In this document: positions 6,639 through 8,489 of the stretch, piece after piece
Layout of the letters: every line of letters begins with the position of its first letter
How positions within the stretch are numbered: the stretch's first letter is position 1
Source of the DNA: Oscillospiraceae bacterium
Lineage (GTDB): Bacteria; Bacillota; Clostridia; UBA1381
DNA length: 8,489 bases
Direction of reading: 5' to 3'
Assembly: GCA_022508725.1 (NCBI GenBank)
Contig: JAFLUR010000086.1
Coordinates: 1 to 8,489, forward strand
Position numbers and translations under genes: made by a program
Notes under the pieces: model-generated
Databases searched by the model: none
The model's input: only the letters and a program-made list of their open reading frames with translations
What the model was told of the DNA's origin: nothing

Positions 6639-7418
6639 TTACCTGAGAATACCCGAATTGCTTATCCATTTTTCCACTTCCGACTTTGACGAAGCAGCGC
6701 TTGAACCGCTCACGGCAAGACCGGATAACAGCTTAGCATCGGGACACAGATCGGCTATATCTTTCTCGCTGCTGCCCATGCGGCTGCCGCCGTGCGTACA
6801 GAGCGGAAGTATCGTCTTTTCCGAAAAATCGTATTCCTCAAGGAATGTGAATAACGGCTGAGGCAGCGTTCCCCACCAATTGGGATATACAAGTACGACG
6901 GTATCGTAAGCGTCCATATTATCCACATGAGAAGCAAGCTCCGGACGGGCGTCCTTGTTTTGTTCTTCTTTTGCGACATCAGTGGTTTTTCTGTAGTCGG
7001 ACGGATATTTCTCGGTTGTTTCAATAAGAAATAAATCACCGCCGGTCATCTGCTGTGCCATCTCTGCAAGTACCTCCGCATTTCCGACAAATTCGCCGTT
7101 TTCCTCAATAATGCTTGCGGAAGATACCGCGTCTACGCCGTCCTCCCAATCGGTATTGCCCACGCGAGAGAAATATGCAACCAATATATTACTTCCGTTT
7201 TCCGCCTGTTCTTCGGGCGTTTCGGAAGCGACAGCCGTACCGCCGTCATCGGTTGTTGAATCTGTTTCCGCTATAGGCGTGAACTGTTCTGTGGAAACGG
7301 TTTCCGTCGGCACTGACGCCGTCGGTTGCTCCCGCCCGGCATTATCATTGTTATTGCCGCATGACGCCATAGACATAATCACAGCCAATACAAGCGGTAT
7401 TGCAATAATTTTTTTCAT
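6639..7418 (-). CDS. Lipoprotein flavodoxin (flavodoxin_4 type)
   Basis: This 259-aa protein starts at ATG 7418, 8 nt behind AAGGAG (7427-7432). Residues 1-20 are a lipoprotein signal ending in M-A-S-C (Cys20). Residues 21-75 are a Thr/Ser/Glu-rich tether. Residues 76-259 are a flavodoxin domain: ILVAYFSRVGNT (78-89), GGDLFLIET (126-134), VLVYPNWWGTLP (175-186), FLEEYD (192-197) and CTHGGSRMGSS (207-217). The FMN phosphate loop is split by an insertion of about 23 residues holding D-A-V-S-S-A-S (96-102) before the helix GNAEVLAEMAQQ. The protein should be anchored outside the membrane and bind FMN. It is related to the flavodoxin part of the 598-aa protein in this window. It lies 16 nt after the SDR gene and 4 nt before the membrane cytochrome gene. 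Flavodoxins normally shuttle electrons in the cytosol; here a surface electron carrier or quinone-reductase-like role is inferred. Confidence 0.94.
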   Translation of the reverse strand: MKKIIAIPLVLAVIMSMASCGNNNDNAGREQPTASVPTETVSTEQFTPIAETDSTTDDGGTAVASETPEEQAENGSNILVAYFSRVGNTDWEDGVDAVSSASIIEENGEFVGNAEVLAEMAQQMTGGDLFLIETTEKYPSDYRKTTDVAKEEQNKDARPELASHVDNMDAYDTVVLVYPNWWGTLPQPLFTFLEEYDFSEKTILPLCTHGGSRMGSSEKDIADLCPDAKLLSGLAVSGSSAASSKSEVEKWISNSGILR

Positions 7419-7434
7419 AATATTCTCTCCTTAT

Positions 7435-8268
7435 TTATTCTTGCGGTTTGAGCGGACCGTAATAATAGCTTGCCGTTGCGCCGCCGTCAATCAGAATTGT
7501 CGAACCTGTGATAAACGCACCCGCCGGTCCCATAAGCAATTCCGCAACATTCGCCACCTCGTCCGCTGTTCCGGGACGACCTGCGGGACATTTTGCAAAC
7601 ATATTTTTATAGAAATCACCGCGCGGTCCGTTAAATTCATCGACAGCAAGCGGAGTTACGATAATTCCGGGCGCTATATCGTTGAGTCTTGCACCGCGCT
7701 CGCCCCATTTAACCGCCTCCGCCATGACACGCTTCTCATTGCAGCGTTTTGCCATCTGATAAGCATGAAGCGTGTCGCGGATATTTCCGGGCTGCAATAT
7801 TTCCAAATCAAGCAGCTCCTCCGTGGGTGTGGTAGCAAGCAACTCATCCTGTTCGGGAGTTAAAGCAGGCATACGAAATCCGCTCTGGCTTGAAATCGTC
7901 ACGCCGACGCCGCCCTCTTTGATAACCTTTCCGACCTCCTCCAAAAGTACAGCTGTACCATATAAATCAACCTTTAAAATCGCCTCGATAGGCGCTTGAC
8001 TCGGCGATACACCCGCAGCGTTTATTAAAGCGGCAATCTCACCGTATTTTTGTGCTTCTGCGATTAAATTCATTACAGATTCGCGCGAGGATAAATCCAT
8101 TTCTACGGGTATAGTGTCAAATCCTGCGTCATTCATTATTTTTGATATAGTCCGGGCGTTGTTAATGCTTTTATCACCAATTACAATTTTCTTTCCGAAT
8201 CCTATTCTGCGCGCGATCGCCATACCGATCTGCCCGGCGCCCGTTAAAATAACTACGTCCTTTTTCAT
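7435..8268 (-). CDS. Short-chain dehydrogenase/reductase (SDR)
   Basis: This 277-aa cytosolic enzyme has no signal peptide. The Rossmann motif TGAGQIG (9-15), NAAG (83-86), a catalytic serine in ISSQSG (125-130), and Tyr170 and Lys174 (Y-Q-M-A-K) make up a classical SDR with an intact active site. Asp32 at the end of the second strand (VIGDK) favours NAD(H) over NADP(H). PGIIVTPL (200-207) and the C-terminal GSTILIDGG (255-263) are also typical. Between the serine and tyrosine lies a longer segment than usual (about 131-165), likely a substrate-side lid, as in some steroid or carbonyl-reducing SDRs. The substrate is unknown. ATG 8268 overlaps the cupin stop (ATGA), and the ribosome site AGGAGGTGA (8275-8283) is near perfect. 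It is cotranscribed with the flavodoxin and the cytochrome. Confidence 0.95.
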   Translation of the reverse strand: MKKDVVILTGAGQIGMAIARRIGFGKKIVIGDKSINNARTISKIMNDAGFDTIPVEMDLSSRESVMNLIAEAQKYGEIAALINAAGVSPSQAPIEAILKVDLYGTAVLLEEVGKVIKEGGVGVTISSQSGFRMPALTPEQDELLATTPTEELLDLEILQPGNIRDTLHAYQMAKRCNEKRVMAEAVKWGERGARLNDIAPGIIVTPLAVDEFNGPRGDFYKNMFAKCPAGRPGTADEVANVAELLMGPAGAFITGSTILIDGGATASYYYGPLKPQE

Positions 8269-8489
8269 TTCACGTCACCTCCTAATTTTTTATATTCTTC
8301 GTCGGTAACTGCTTCCAGCCATTCGTTTGAGGTTTCTTCGCCCGTTACCTCTACTGCCAAATGAGAAAACCAACTGTCTGACGCCGCGCCGTGCCAATGC
8401 TTAACACCCGCCGGAATAACTACCACATCACCGGGAACAAGCTGCCTTGCCGCTTCGCCCCATTCCTGATACCAACCCTTGCCGCCGGT
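8265..8489 (-). CDS. Cupin-domain protein, C-terminal end only (cut by window edge)
   Basis: Only the last 74 residues are in the window; the gene enters from beyond base 8489. The visible part reads GGKGWYQEWG, then the second cupin motif PGDVVVIPAGVKHWHGA, then SWFSHLAVEV and an acidic end. The HWH and the later His are candidate metal ligands. Cupins of this type are small (about 110-140 aa) or fused to a carboxymuconolactone-decarboxylase domain, and often sit beside flavodoxin, aldo/keto reductase and SDR genes in clostridial redox clusters. The TGA stop overlaps the SDR start by 4 nt, so translation is coupled. The frame was read by hand from the minus strand and stays open to the window edge. 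Its substrate is unknown. Confidence 0.9.
   Translation of the reverse strand, partial: TGGKGWYQEWGEAARQLVPGDVVVIPAGVKHWHGAASDSWFSHLAVEVTGEETSNEWLEAVTDEEYKKLGGDVK
8275..8283 (-). promoter_or_regulatory. Near-perfect ribosome binding site for the SDR, inside the cupin gene
   Basis: The minus strand reads AGGAGGTGA, fully complementary to the usual 16S tail, 6 nt before ATG 8268. It overlaps the last cupin codons and fixes the SDR start. Confidence 0.8.

Noticed and set aside
7111..7863. Long open frame of 250 codons on the plus strand
   Set aside because: It runs antisense across the flavodoxin and SDR genes, both of which have full motifs and good ribosome sites. Its protein shows no recognisable domain.

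Overview
The window is a compact stretch of a chromosome-like region from a Gram-positive anaerobe, most likely a clostridium-type Firmicute (inference). The signs are strong AGGAGG-type ribosome binding sites, Sec signal peptides and lipoboxes, copper-amine-oxidase N-terminal-like domains on exported proteins, DUF362 and flavodoxin_4-type proteins, and a two-component pair typical of Clostridia. All nine recognisable genes lie on the minus strand, so transcription runs from high to low coordinates. No rRNA, tRNA, CRISPR array, insertion sequence or phage gene was seen, and no gap between genes exceeds 151 bases.

In transcription order, the first block (8489 to 5951) holds the end of a cupin gene, a short-chain dehydrogenase/reductase (SDR, start overlapping the cupin stop as ATGA), a lipoprotein flavodoxin (16 nt later) and a six-helix DUF4405-type membrane cytochrome (4 nt later). 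This looks like one operon. A 151-bp gap follows. It carries a perfect tandem pair of 11-bp repeats placed just upstream of a TATAAT box, as expected for an OmpR/PhoB-family operator-promoter. Behind it lies an exported aldo/keto reductase whose N-terminus is a lipoprotein-type signal plus a doubled copper-amine-oxidase N-like domain (5781 to 4363). A hairpin 31 nt past its stop probably ends or attenuates that transcript.

The last block (4236 to 1) holds an OmpR-family response regulator, an overlapping sensor histidine kinase, a 598-aa exported protein joining DUF362, a beta-rich linker domain and a flavodoxin, and the start of a second exported protein with a copper-amine-oxidase N-like domain. 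The window edge cuts the last one.

The main point of interest is that several enzyme folds that normally work in the cytosol with FMN, NAD(P)H or Fe-S chemistry (two flavodoxins, an aldo/keto reductase, a DUF362 protein) carry export signals here. They sit beside a membrane haem-type protein and a sensor kinase with an extracytoplasmic domain. The working model (inference) is an extracytosolic redox module: the DUF4405 protein moves electrons across the membrane, exported flavodoxins and reductase domains act outside, and the two-component system senses the outside and acts through the 11-bp repeats. Substrate and electron acceptor cannot be read from the sequence.
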